Shown: piece by piece, positions 43,653-52,069 of the stretch | Layout: each line of letters starts with the position of its first letter | How positions within the stretch are numbered: position 1 is the first letter of the stretch | NCBI GenBank assembly: GCA_009838965.1 | Contig: VXQP01000020.1 | Span: forward strand, 1 to 63,653 | Length of the DNA: 63,653 nucleotides | Direction: 5' to 3' | DNA from: Chloroflexota bacterium | Lineage (GTDB): Bacteria; Chloroflexota; Dehalococcoidia; Lucifugimonadales; Australimonadaceae | The notes under the pieces: generated by a model | The model's input: the letters and a program-made list of their open reading frames with translations, nothing else | Told to the model about the DNA's origin: nothing | Database searches by the model: none | Translations under genes and position numbers: made by a program

Positions 43653-45149
43653 TCACGTTTCAGGCAGAGATGTTGGCCAGCGGCTGCCCTCAGGCGAAGC
43701 CTCCTCTTCGACATCTTCCACTCTCATCAGCAGGGCCGGCAGGATGGCGAACAGGGCGAGGAACCCTGAGATCATGAAGAGGTTCTGGAACACGGTCACT
43801 CCCGCTTCGATCAGGGGAGCCTCGGTCTCCTCGAACGTCGATCCGATCGTCACGTCAGCGGTCAGACTGTAGAAGCGCTCGATACCCCAGGCGGACAAGG
43901 TTGCCAGCCCCAACGCCATCCCCACCATGCGCGATGCGGTGATCAAGGATGCCGCCGCTCCCCAGTAATGACTGGGTGCTGCGCTCAAAGCGCTGACGCC
44001 TATGGGAGGAATGACCAACCCGAACCCGAGACCCGCCATGACCAGTGGCGTGGTCAGCCTGACCTCCTCCACCTCCGTCTCCCAACCACTCATGAACAGC
44101 AGGCCCGTTCCTATGAACGCAAGGCCCGTGATACACACCGTCCTCACTCCCGTCCAACGCAGGATGTAGCCTCCAACCACCGCTCCAACAGGAATGGCGG
44201 CCGTAAGACGAACCAGGTGAAGGGCGCTCTCCCACGCCCTCTTCTCCATGACGGTACCAGCCATGAGGGGCACGGCTACCAGCGAGATGATCAACGCAAC
44301 TCCCACGAGGAATTGGGTGATGTTGGAGGACAGGAACGCCCTAGAGGTGTACAGGAACGATGCCAGCAGAGGCTGGACGGTGCGTCGCTCGAACAGGACC
44401 AACAGGAGAACCAGCCCAACCCCAAGGGCTATCAGGACATAAGGGAAGAGGGACTCTCCGGAAAAGATGGCTCTCTGGGACAGGCCGATACTGAGAACAG
44501 TGAGGGCTGCTCCAAGCACGAGCGCTCCGAAGTAGTCCATCCTGGCCGCAGGGTTGGCACGGTTCGGCAGGATGGCCAGAAGCGCTATCAGGAAGAGGCT
44601 CTGGGGAATGTCCAGCCAGAATATCCAACGCCAGCCCAGCAACTCGATGATGGCTCCTCCGTAGAGAGGGCCCAGCACAGACCCGGCTTCAGCCGAGGCC
44701 GCCACGAGTCCTATCGCCAATCCTCTTTTCTCTGGCGAAACAGCGGCCACAGCCATGGCGAGGCCTATAGGGACCGTGGCGCCGCCTCCGAAGGCCTGGA
44801 CCACCCTGGCGGATACTACCCATTCGAAGTTTGGAGCCAGCGCCACGAACGCCGACCCGATGGAGAAGACGATCAATGCCGCGTGGAACATCCGGACGCG
44901 GCCGTAGACATCGGACAGACGCCCTGCCAGTGGCATCGCCACGGTGTAGCTAATCAGGTACCCGGTGACGATCCAGGACGCCCTGTCCAGGTCGGTAAGG
45001 GGGATCTCCAGGTCCACCATCACGGCAGGCAGGGCGGCGACCACCACGGTCTGGTCCAGGGCAGTCGAGAATACCCCCAGACAGATGATCCCCAGCACAA
45101 CTGACTGGGAAGATCTCAGAGATCGGAGGCCAGACCTGGCAGTGTTCAC
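43653..45149 (-). CDS. MFS transporter, DHA2/EmrB-QacA type (P55/Rv1410c-like)
   Basis: The 498-residue protein has about 14 hydrophobic segments. Its N-terminal DHA2 signature includes LDQTVVVAALPAVMVDL, LAGRLSDVYGRVRMF (motif A) and a proline/glycine-rich TM5 motif (GSVLGPLYGG). The start is a GTG at 45149 that overlaps the TGA of the LprG-like lipoprotein gene (GTGA), so the two are co-translated. A lipoprotein of this type directly followed by a 14-TM MFS pump is the arrangement of lprG-Rv1410c in mycobacteria, where the pair exports triacylglycerides and related lipids. Here it probably moves a lipid handled by the surrounding genes. Confidence 0.85.
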   Translation of the reverse strand: MNTARSGLRSLRSSQSVVLGIICLGVFSTALDQTVVVAALPAVMVDLEIPLTDLDRASWIVTGYLISYTVAMPLAGRLSDVYGRVRMFHAALIVFSIGSAFVALAPNFEWVVSARVVQAFGGGATVPIGLAMAVAAVSPEKRGLAIGLVAASAEAGSVLGPLYGGAIIELLGWRWIFWLDIPQSLFLIALLAILPNRANPAARMDYFGALVLGAALTVLSIGLSQRAIFSGESLFPYVLIALGVGLVLLLVLFERRTVQPLLASFLYTSRAFLSSNITQFLVGVALIISLVAVPLMAGTVMEKRAWESALHLVRLTAAIPVGAVVGGYILRWTGVRTVCITGLAFIGTGLLFMSGWETEVEEVRLTTPLVMAGLGFGLVIPPIGVSALSAAPSHYWGAAASLITASRMVGMALGLATLSAWGIERFYSLTADVTIGSTFEETEAPLIEAGVTVFQNLFMISGFLALFAILPALLMRVEDVEEEASPEGSRWPTSLPET

Positions 45150-45898
45150 GACCCTGAGGCTGTCTCTGGAAGTTGGATGTCGACAGGGGAGTTGATGTCC
45201 GTGATGACTACCAGCCGCGTCGTTTCCGGCGCATCGTCGTCGTAGAGTCTGCCGTCTATCCTGAGCTGGCGCAGGGCATGCGAGGTCTCGTCGATCCACA
45301 CGGACAACGTAATCGCATGGCCGGAGTTCACATCCGTGATGAGGTCCGACATATCGTCCGAGACGATATCCCCGTCTATACGGACAGCCTGACCCCCTCC
45401 CACGGACTCCCGGCCTGTGATCTCAGCGTTCTTGATGCTGGGTAGTATCTCGCTCAAAGTAACGCCTATCCCCCCGAAGTTGAAGGGCACCTGCTCCAGC
45501 GGCAGGGGAAGCCATGGGGCGTCTGCGGAGAACTGCATGTACGCCTGGTCCCCGACCGCCATCATTCCGACCTCTACAAATCCAAGACCGGGATTCACCA
45601 ACTCCACCAGCATCCTGAAGCTGTCGGGCGTTTTGACTTCTCCTTCCACACTCTTCAGAGTCATCTCGAAGAACTTCGCCCCTGATTCCATCTCGTCGAC
45701 CATCTGGAATCTCGCCGTCGACAGTGCAGCCAGCTCTTCCGCCGCACCGGAAAGCACCTCATCCACCGACAACTCAGGGGTCGGCGTGGGTTCCGACTCG
45801 CACGCGGCTGCCAGGAAGAGGAACCCCAACGCCAGCACGGTGATCGACAACCTGCTACCCACTGCCGTTCGGATGGATGGAGCGAGTGCCATCATCAT
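45146..45898 (-). CDS. LppX/LprG-like lipid-carrier lipoprotein
   Basis: The ~250-residue precursor has a lipobox (FLFLAAAC), a short Glu/Pro/Thr linker and a domain with alternating amphipathic beta strands. The pattern SVDEVLSGAAEELAALSTAR..., MTLKSVEGEVKTPDSF, YMQFSADAPWL, and a late RIDGDIVSDDM...LWIDETSHALRQL-like order resembles LppX/LprG/LolA-type half-barrels that hold a lipid chain. The first of three consecutive ATGs (45898) is taken as the start; 45895 and 45892 are equally possible. It ends overlapping the MFS gene and follows the FAD oxidoreductase gene. An outer-face lipid shuttle is the most likely role. Confidence 0.75.
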   Translation of the reverse strand: MMMALAPSIRTAVGSRLSITVLALGFLFLAAACESEPTPTPELSVDEVLSGAAEELAALSTARFQMVDEMESGAKFFEMTLKSVEGEVKTPDSFRMLVELVNPGLGFVEVGMMAVGDQAYMQFSADAPWLPLPLEQVPFNFGGIGVTLSEILPSIKNAEITGRESVGGGQAVRIDGDIVSDDMSDLITDVNSGHAITLSVWIDETSHALRQLRIDGRLYDDDAPETTRLVVITDINSPVDIQLPETASGS

Positions 45899-45956
45899 GC
45901 GGGCACGGTACCACCCGCAAAAGACGCCGGGCAAGCACCCTCAGGAGCATTCAGCG

Positions 45957-47345
45957 CTACGCCTTCCTGAACCGCCAGCCGTACATGATGCTCCCGTAGT
46001 AGTTGAACGACCGCTTCGCCGCAGGGTCGTCGAAGGGATAGTCGGCGCCCATCTGTCTCGCAGTGGCGAGCCCGGAGACGAAGCAGGTTTCCTGGCTGTT
46101 GACCAGGGTATGAGCTCCACAGTGCCAGGCTCGCCTCTTGCCCTGGATGCAGCGGAACAGGTTTACGAGCAGTACGACGTGACGCACGTCATGGACGATG
46201 TGCTGGAACCACCATCGCTTCACGACCTTCCGCTCGTCGATGGGGCTGATCGGGTTGTAGGTCACCAGGCAGGGCTTGTCAGACCGGTGAGCCCATGGCT
46301 GTTGGTTGTGCATGATGTACGTGATCTCGTAGTTGTCCGGTCTCGCGCCGTACTGTTCGATGTGGTTGCTCCGCATGGTCAGAGCATTCACTTCGTTGTC
46401 GGGTAGAACTGAGGAGTCGGAGTGGACGACCGTGTGGTTGTGCAGTTCACTCTCGTACCGTATCGACGAGAGGATGTAGCGTTCGAGCATCGTGGGTTTG
46501 TCGAGGATCATCAGCGTCTGGTTCGCATTGCATGCGAAGACCACCTCGTCGAATGTTTCTTGCACACCGTCGTGGTCCTCGACAACGACGCCCGACGACC
46601 GGCGGTACACCTTTCGCACGGGGCGGTTCAGGTAGATCTTGTCCCGGAAGTTTGCCGACAGGTTCTGGTAGATGCGGCGTGTTCCCTGGTCCCACGTCTG
46701 CATGGGCGTGGCGGTCTCGATATCGAAGAACTCGAGATACCTCGAGAAGAGCGCCGCGGGCATATCGAACACGTTCGTCGCCATCAGGAAATTGACGAAC
46801 ATGGGTTTCAGGACCTTGTACCTGAAGTCCCCGGAGAACCCTCCGAGATTCAGGACCGTCCCCATGCTGATGTAGTTGAATGGATTGAGGGCGTTCAGGC
46901 ACTTGGACTGGGAACGGGTCAGCCGGCCGAACCAGCGCAGACGCTTCAACAGCCGCTGGAACTTCTCGATTTCGTACTGCAGCTGCCCCCTGATGTCGGA
47001 ATCAAAATCGTGGGCGTAGACCTGATTACCGTACTTCACGCTGTAGCTGAACCTGGTGTCGACCAGTTCGATGCCGAACTGCTCCATCAGCAACAGGATG
47101 TGGTGATACACCGAAGGGATGCAGGCGGTGACTGAGATGTCGAATGGGATCGAGCTGCCGTCGTCCTGTGGCATGTCTGCTGTGACAGCATTGCCGCCGA
47201 TCTGTTCCTGAGCCTCGAACAGCCGGAAATCGAACCGGTCCGGGTGATGATGCAGCGCCCACGCAGCGCCCAGTCCTGAAACGCCTCCACCCACGATGGC
47301 GATACGTCGCGGCACTGTCCCTGTCTCTCCAATTGCCATGGCCAT
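45957..47345 (-). CDS. COG2907-type FAD/NAD(P)-binding amine-oxidase-like oxidoreductase
   Basis: The 462-residue protein has the dinucleotide-binding motif IVGGGVSGLGAAWAL near the N-terminus and LFEAQEQIGGNAVT at the end of the second strand. Its middle and C-terminal parts (YNPISPID, WWFQHIVHDV, GLATARQMGADYPF) are those of the COG2907 predicted FAD-dependent oxidoreductases. Members often sit beside cyclopropane-fatty-acid-synthase-like methyltransferases in lipid-modifying operons, so an unsaturated or methylated lipid is a reasonable substrate. Here the associated methyltransferase is the sterol type at 38878-39915. The gene starts 4 bases after the alpha/beta hydrolase stop, so they share an operon. 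Confidence 0.85.
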   Translation of the reverse strand: MAMAIGETGTVPRRIAIVGGGVSGLGAAWALHHHPDRFDFRLFEAQEQIGGNAVTADMPQDDGSSIPFDISVTACIPSVYHHILLLMEQFGIELVDTRFSYSVKYGNQVYAHDFDSDIRGQLQYEIEKFQRLLKRLRWFGRLTRSQSKCLNALNPFNYISMGTVLNLGGFSGDFRYKVLKPMFVNFLMATNVFDMPAALFSRYLEFFDIETATPMQTWDQGTRRIYQNLSANFRDKIYLNRPVRKVYRRSSGVVVEDHDGVQETFDEVVFACNANQTLMILDKPTMLERYILSSIRYESELHNHTVVHSDSSVLPDNEVNALTMRSNHIEQYGARPDNYEITYIMHNQQPWAHRSDKPCLVTYNPISPIDERKVVKRWWFQHIVHDVRHVVLLVNLFRCIQGKRRAWHCGAHTLVNSQETCFVSGLATARQMGADYPFDDPAAKRSFNYYGSIMYGWRFRKA

Positions 47346-47349
47346 CGTC

Positions 47350-48165
47350 CTACCGCTGGGCGTCTAGCCTTCTCAGGAAGGAGAGGACCTCCCTGTTGAA
47401 GATTTCCGTCTGGTCGAGGTTGGTGAAATGCCCCGCATCGGGCACCACCACCAGTTCCGACCCCTCGATCTGGCTGTGGATGAACCTGACGTCCTCCAGG
47501 GCCGGGTCCTCGTCCCCGGCGATGCACAGGGTCGGCGCGGTGATCTCGCACAGGCGGTCGTCGAAGACGGGCGCCCGGTCGAGGGCCTCGAGGGAGTAAA
47601 CGTAGCCGTGTGGAGTCAGCGCCCTAATCATCTCCATGATGCCCTCGGCTTCCTCCGGGCCTCTGGATGCCCTCAGGGCGAAGCTGTCGACCTCCCGGAT
47701 GGAGTGTCGGGCTACCGCCTCCATCCCCTGGGTGAAGGCCAGCTCCCGTACCTTGGCCGTATTTCTCCTGATCTCTTTACTGTGGGCGTGGCCTGACGCC
47801 GAGCCGGAGTCGATGACCATCAGGCCCGCCACCCGGTCCGGGTGCAGCAGCGTGAACCGCGTGGTGATGCCTCCGCCCATAGAGAGCCCGCCGACGTACG
47901 CCTTCTCGATACCGAGGTGGTCCAGCAGGCCCAGCAGGTCCTCGACCGACGTGTCCAGTCCGTAGGCTGACGGGTCCTCAGGAGCATCCGACTTGCCGTG
48001 TCCCCGCGGCTCGAAGCGGATGAACCGGTACTTCTCAGAGAACGCCTCCACCTGCGGCCCCCACATGGTGGCGTTACCTCCCCTGCAGTAGCAGAGCACG
48101 AGCGGGAACCCCTCGCCGTCGCTTTCGTAGTTAATGCCGACGCCGTTGATGGTTACTTTGGGCAC
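47350..48165 (-). CDS. Alpha/beta hydrolase
   Basis: This 271-residue alpha/beta-hydrolase-fold protein has the nucleophile Ser in GGLSMGGG, the acid in AGDEDPALED and the His in PDAGHFTNLD. The oxyanion region reads YCRGGNATMW. It is most like the enol-lactonase/C-C hydrolase or lipase-like esterase group. The start is a GTG at 48165 with GGAGG six bases upstream (the open frame continues to the tRNA-Ala gene without support). It is the first gene of the seven-gene minus-strand run ending at 38878. In that context it could cleave an ester such as a steryl ester, but the sequence does not show this. Confidence 0.85.
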   Translation of the reverse strand: MPKVTINGVGINYESDGEGFPLVLCYCRGGNATMWGPQVEAFSEKYRFIRFEPRGHGKSDAPEDPSAYGLDTSVEDLLGLLDHLGIEKAYVGGLSMGGGITTRFTLLHPDRVAGLMVIDSGSASGHAHSKEIRRNTAKVRELAFTQGMEAVARHSIREVDSFALRASRGPEEAEGIMEMIRALTPHGYVYSLEALDRAPVFDDRLCEITAPTLCIAGDEDPALEDVRFIHSQIEGSELVVVPDAGHFTNLDQTEIFNREVLSFLRRLDAQR

Positions 48166-48226
48166 GGAGACCTCCAGACCGGACCTGCAGACACCCAGGG
48201 TTGGATCTACCCGGCCTTGGCTGTAG

Positions 48227-48302
48227 TGGTGGAGCCGAGGGGACTCGAACCCCTGACCCCCTGCTTGCAAAGCAGGTGCTCTCCCAGCTGAGCTACGGCC
48301 CC
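48227..48302 (-). tRNA. tRNA-Ala (anticodon TGC), CCA encoded
   Basis: The 76-base gene on the minus strand has the acceptor stem GGGGCCG/CGGCTCC followed by ACCA, the D-arm AGCTCAGCTGGGAGAGC, the anticodon loop CTTTGCAAG (anticodon TGC) and the T-loop GGTTCGAGTCC. The 3' end lies towards the sterol-type gene run, 62 bases before its first gene. Confidence 0.97.
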
Positions 48303-48331
48303 ACGTGCACGGCTCAGGATACCATCAGCGC

Positions 48332-50188
48332 CTACTGTGAACTGAGCCCCTGCATCGACAGTCCTTCCATGGTCTCCTGCACGACTCCGAACCGCTCGAA
48401 CGGGGGCATGAAGTACGCACCCGCGATACGGCCGGAGAGTGCCGTGAGCAGTTCGCGGCTGAGCGCGATGCCCTCCTTGCCCCCGGCGTCGCCCCGGTAC
48501 TCCGCGAGGTCGATGCGCTGCATCACGTCTTCCGGTACTACGATGCCGGGCACCTCGTTCTGCAGGAAGCGCGTATGGCGGGCGTTGCGAAGCGGCAGCA
48601 CACCCATGATGACCGGCAGCGGGAATCCCCCCAGCAGCGACCAGACACGCTCCACGTGCTCCGCCGCGTAGACCGGCTGCGTGAGCAGGAAATGCGCTCC
48701 GGCCTTGACCTTGCGCTCCAGCACGCGGAGCTCCCTGTCCAGGTCCGGCGCGTTGAAGTTCAGCGCCGCGCCGATGAAGAACGACGTGGGTTGGCCGATC
48801 TCCCGTCCGTTTGCATCCACGCCCTCGTTGAACCCCGCCATCAGCTGGATCAGGCCGGACGCCGTCACGTCGCTCACGGCGGTCGCGTAGGGATAATCGC
48901 CCGTGAGCGGGACGTCGCCCATCACCGTAAAGACGTTGCGCAGCCCCAGCGCGTGCGCGCCCAGCAGGTCCGAGTGCAGCGCCAGCAGATTGCGGTGGCG
49001 AATGGCCATGTGCATCACCGCCTCGACGCCTAACCGCGACTGCACGAGGCTGCCGGTGGCGAGCGCGCTCATCCTCCCCTGCGCACGCGGGCTGTCCGCA
49101 ACGTTCACCGCGCTGACGCTCCCGACCACGCCGCGCAGCTTGTCCAGCGTTCCGCTCACGTCGAACCCGCGCGGAGGAGAGAGTTCCACCGTAACGACGA
49201 ACTCCCCGCGCTCGATGCGTTCCGCAAGTCCCGTGGGGCGGGTGGCAGGAGCCTCGACGTGCTGTGGACGTGCCACAGCCGGAGCGGGCGCACGCCGCGT
49301 CGAGGACTGCAGCACACCGCGCACCGCGTCGCGTACGGCGGCGATGTGCTCCGGCGTGGTTCCGCAGCATCCACCGACCGCCGCCGCCCCCGCGCGTGCA
49401 ATCTCGCGCGCCGTCTCCGCGAAGTACTCCGGGGGCGCGGTGTACTCCAGTCGGCCACCCACGTAGGCGGGAAGTCCCGCGTTCGGCTGAACGATGAGCG
49501 GCATGCCCGCTGACCCTGCCATGCGTTCAACGACGCTCAGTAGCAGGTCCGGGCCTATACTGCAGTTCGCGCCGAACGCAAGCAGATCCGCCTCGTTCAG
49601 GGCCGCAATCACATCCTCCGGCGCATCCCCGCTCGACGTCAGGCCGTCGCCTGTGAAGGTCATCTGCGCGATGACCGGCAATTCGGAAACGGAGCGCACC
49701 GCATCGATGGCCAGCCTGAGCTGTGCCAGCGAAGTGAACGTCTCCAGGAGAATGAGGTCCGCCCCAGCGTCGGAGAGCGCCGACGCCTGCTCCGCTAACA
49801 CGTTCCGCACAGATGCCGGAGAGAACAGACCGGCGCCGGTGCTGTCCGGCGGCAGCGGCCCCATCGAGCCCGCTACCCACACGTTCTGGCCATGCAGCCG
49901 CGCTGCTTCCTTCGCCAGTGCGACTCCGGCACGGTTCAGTTCCTCGACGCGGTGGGCCATCCCATGCATGCCGAGTTTGGCCGCATTCGCGCCGAATGTG
50001 TTCGTCTCTATCAGTTCTGCGCCCGCGCGAAGGTAGGAGAGGTGCACTCCCTTCACGATATCCGGCTGTTCGACGTTGGCCGGTTCCAGCAACGCGGCAC
50101 TGAGTCCGTGTGCGTACAACTGCGTGCCGGTGGCGCCGTCGCAGAGCAGCAGGCCACGGGATAAGCGTTCGGAGAGCGAGAAGTCCAT
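48332..50188 (-). CDS. Bifunctional homocysteine S-methyltransferase/5,10-methylenetetrahydrofolate reductase
   Basis: The 618-residue protein has an N-terminal homocysteine S-methyltransferase domain (1-~290) with the zinc ligands Cys209 (FGANCSIGP) and Cys274/Cys275 (VGGCCGTTPEH). A variable linker (~290-320) follows, then a C-terminal MTHFR-type TIM barrel (~325-618). This YitJ-like fusion is common in Gram-positive and Chloroflexota genomes. It reduces methylene-THF and uses a methyl donor to remake methionine, supplying SAM for methyltransferases such as the two in this window. The start at 50188 follows the first ATG in a region with a weak ribosome site. It is divergent from the lactate permease. 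Confidence 0.92.
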   Translation of the reverse strand: MDFSLSERLSRGLLLCDGATGTQLYAHGLSAALLEPANVEQPDIVKGVHLSYLRAGAELIETNTFGANAAKLGMHGMAHRVEELNRAGVALAKEAARLHGQNVWVAGSMGPLPPDSTGAGLFSPASVRNVLAEQASALSDAGADLILLETFTSLAQLRLAIDAVRSVSELPVIAQMTFTGDGLTSSGDAPEDVIAALNEADLLAFGANCSIGPDLLLSVVERMAGSAGMPLIVQPNAGLPAYVGGRLEYTAPPEYFAETAREIARAGAAAVGGCCGTTPEHIAAVRDAVRGVLQSSTRRAPAPAVARPQHVEAPATRPTGLAERIERGEFVVTVELSPPRGFDVSGTLDKLRGVVGSVSAVNVADSPRAQGRMSALATGSLVQSRLGVEAVMHMAIRHRNLLALHSDLLGAHALGLRNVFTVMGDVPLTGDYPYATAVSDVTASGLIQLMAGFNEGVDANGREIGQPTSFFIGAALNFNAPDLDRELRVLERKVKAGAHFLLTQPVYAAEHVERVWSLLGGFPLPVIMGVLPLRNARHTRFLQNEVPGIVVPEDVMQRIDLAEYRGDAGGKEGIALSRELLTALSGRIAGAYFMPPFERFGVVQETMEGLSMQGLSSQ

Positions 50189-50271
50189 GAGTTGGAACCT
50201 CTGAAGATTGTACCAGCGCCGCCCCCCTGCCGTTGTGCGGAGCAGGCAGGACGGCTATCCTGCGCCTCTCT

Positions 50272-51882
50272 ATGACAGGCCCTGAACTCACGATTCTCAA
50301 CTGGCTGCTGGCCGCCTCGCCGGTCGTCCTCCTCGTAGTGGCCATCATCTGGCTGAACTGGAGCGCGCCCCGCGCCGGAGCTGTCGCATGGTTGCTTGCA
50401 CTCGCTCTGGCGCTCCTCCTCTTCGGCGCGGCGCGGGACCATGTCGCGATAGCGAGCGCGAAGGGGTTGAGCCTCGCGGTCTTCGTTCTCACTATCGTCT
50501 GGACGTCCGTCTACCTGTTCAACATGGTGGACAGGCTGAAGGGCATCGACGCCATCGGGCGGACGATGGCCCGGCTTGCCAGCGACCGGCTGGTCCAGGC
50601 GCTGCTCATCGGGTGGGGGTTCTCCAGTTTCATCCAGGGCATCACAGGGTTCGGCGTGCCCGTGGCCGTCTCCGCGCCGCTGCTCATCATGCTCGGCTTC
50701 CCGCCCGCCCGCGCCGCGGCAATGGCGCTGGTCGGGCACGGCTGGGCGGTGACCTTCGGTTCGATGGGTTCGTCCTACTACACGATCCAACTGGTCACCG
50801 GCATCGAGGGCGAGGTCATCGCTCCGCACATGGCCTTGCTGTTCGCGCCCATCATCGTTGCAAGCGGCATGCTGGTCGCGCATATACAGGGTGGGATCGG
50901 TGCGGTGCGCCGGAGCCTGCCTGTGGTCGTCGTCACCGGCGCGATCATGGCCGCGGCGATGTACGCCCTCGCCTGGGGTGGCGCACCGCAGATAGCATCC
51001 ACCGTTCCGGGCATCCTCGGCATGGTCGCGCTCGCCCTGCTCTCTCGCACCCCGCTCCTCCTCGGCGCGCCGCAGGCGGCGGCAGCACCCGAGGCGCCCC
51101 CCTCCGGAGCGTCGGACGAGCCCGATGCCAGGCCCATGCCGTTCATCCTCGCTTTCATGCCATACCTGCTGCTCATCACGCTGAGCGTCATATCGCAGAT
51201 CGGGCCGGTGAAGGAGGCGGTGCGCGGCATACAGTGGTCGCTCGACTACCCGGCGTTCGAGACCGCTCAGGGCTTCTTCGTTGCGGCGGCGAACGACTAC
51301 GCTCCTATACGCGTGCTCAACCATCCGGCGCCGCTCATCTTCTACAGCATCGTGATCAGCACGATCGTCTACGTCCTCGCGAAGCGGTGGCGGAGAGGCG
51401 TCGCGTGGGAGGCGATGAAGCTCACCTACGGGCAGAGCCTCAGCTCCTCCATCGGCGTGACGACCATGGTGATGATGGCGGTTGTCATGGCGGACACCGG
51501 CATGACCGTGCTCCTCGCGCGGGGCATCGCGAACGCTTCCGGTCCGCTCTTCCCGTTCGTCTCGCCGTTCATCGGGTTGCTCGGTTCGTTCATGAGCGGC
51601 AGCAATACGAACTCGAACGTCATGTTCGGCCTGCTCCAATTGGAGACGGCCAGGGAACTGGGCATCGGGACGGTCACCATCTCCAGCATCCAGTCGATCG
51701 GCGCGTCCGTCGGCAGCCCCATGTCGCCGGCGAAGGTGCTCGTTGGTGCGGCGGTCGTTGGTCTCGCGGGGAAGGAGCGGGACATCTTCCGCATCGTCAT
51801 CCCCTATATCCTCGGGCTCGTTTTCCTTGCCGGCATCGAGGCCATCATCATCATCGAACTACTGCCCGCGCTATCAAGGTAA
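50272..51882 (+). CDS. lctP: L-lactate permease family transporter
   Basis: The 536-residue membrane protein has 12 or more hydrophobic segments and family motifs including GFSSFIQGITGFGVPVAV and GSMGSSYYTIQL. A late FMSGSNTNSNVMFGLLQ is typical of lactate permease (LctP/LldP), which imports lactate and glycolate with protons. I prefer the ATG at 50272 over the upstream in-frame codon at 50233, because the N-terminal helix begins soon after it. It is followed 3 bases after its stop by a small membrane protein and then by a methyltransferase gene. No lactate dehydrogenase is nearby. Confidence 0.9.
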   Translation: MTGPELTILNWLLAASPVVLLVVAIIWLNWSAPRAGAVAWLLALALALLLFGAARDHVAIASAKGLSLAVFVLTIVWTSVYLFNMVDRLKGIDAIGRTMARLASDRLVQALLIGWGFSSFIQGITGFGVPVAVSAPLLIMLGFPPARAAAMALVGHGWAVTFGSMGSSYYTIQLVTGIEGEVIAPHMALLFAPIIVASGMLVAHIQGGIGAVRRSLPVVVVTGAIMAAAMYALAWGGAPQIASTVPGILGMVALALLSRTPLLLGAPQAAAAPEAPPSGASDEPDARPMPFILAFMPYLLLITLSVISQIGPVKEAVRGIQWSLDYPAFETAQGFFVAAANDYAPIRVLNHPAPLIFYSIVISTIVYVLAKRWRRGVAWEAMKLTYGQSLSSSIGVTTMVMMAVVMADTGMTVLLARGIANASGPLFPFVSPFIGLLGSFMSGSNTNSNVMFGLLQLETARELGIGTVTISSIQSIGASVGSPMSPAKVLVGAAVVGLAGKERDIFRIVIPYILGLVFLAGIEAIIIIELLPALSR

Positions 51883-51885
51883 GCC

Positions 51886-52056
51886 ATGCTCTCAGCCGCA
51901 ACGAAACGCAAACTCCGGCATGTCGTCCTCGCAGGAACGATCGTCAGCTTCCCGCTGCTCTACCTCGGTCCTGTAACCTTGGAAGCAGCCGCGGTAACGC
52001 TGGCAGGGCTCGCCGTGGGTGTCGTGACTGCCGTGCTCGCCTGGTTCGCCTTCTAG
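51886..52056 (+). CDS. Small two-helix membrane protein
   Basis: The 56-residue open reading frame starts at an ATG 3 bases after the lactate permease stop. After a basic N-terminus (SAATKRKLRH) come two hydrophobic stretches (VVLAGTIVSFPLLYLG and AAAVTLAGLAVGVVTAVLAW), which can form a helical hairpin. It lies 13 bases before the methyltransferase start, in an operon position. I do not recognise it; small hydrophobic proteins next to permeases often act as accessory subunits, but that is only a guess. Confidence 0.6.
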   Translation: MLSAATKRKLRHVVLAGTIVSFPLLYLGPVTLEAAAVTLAGLAVGVVTAVLAWFAF

Positions 52057-52069
52057 GAGGGAACGCCCA

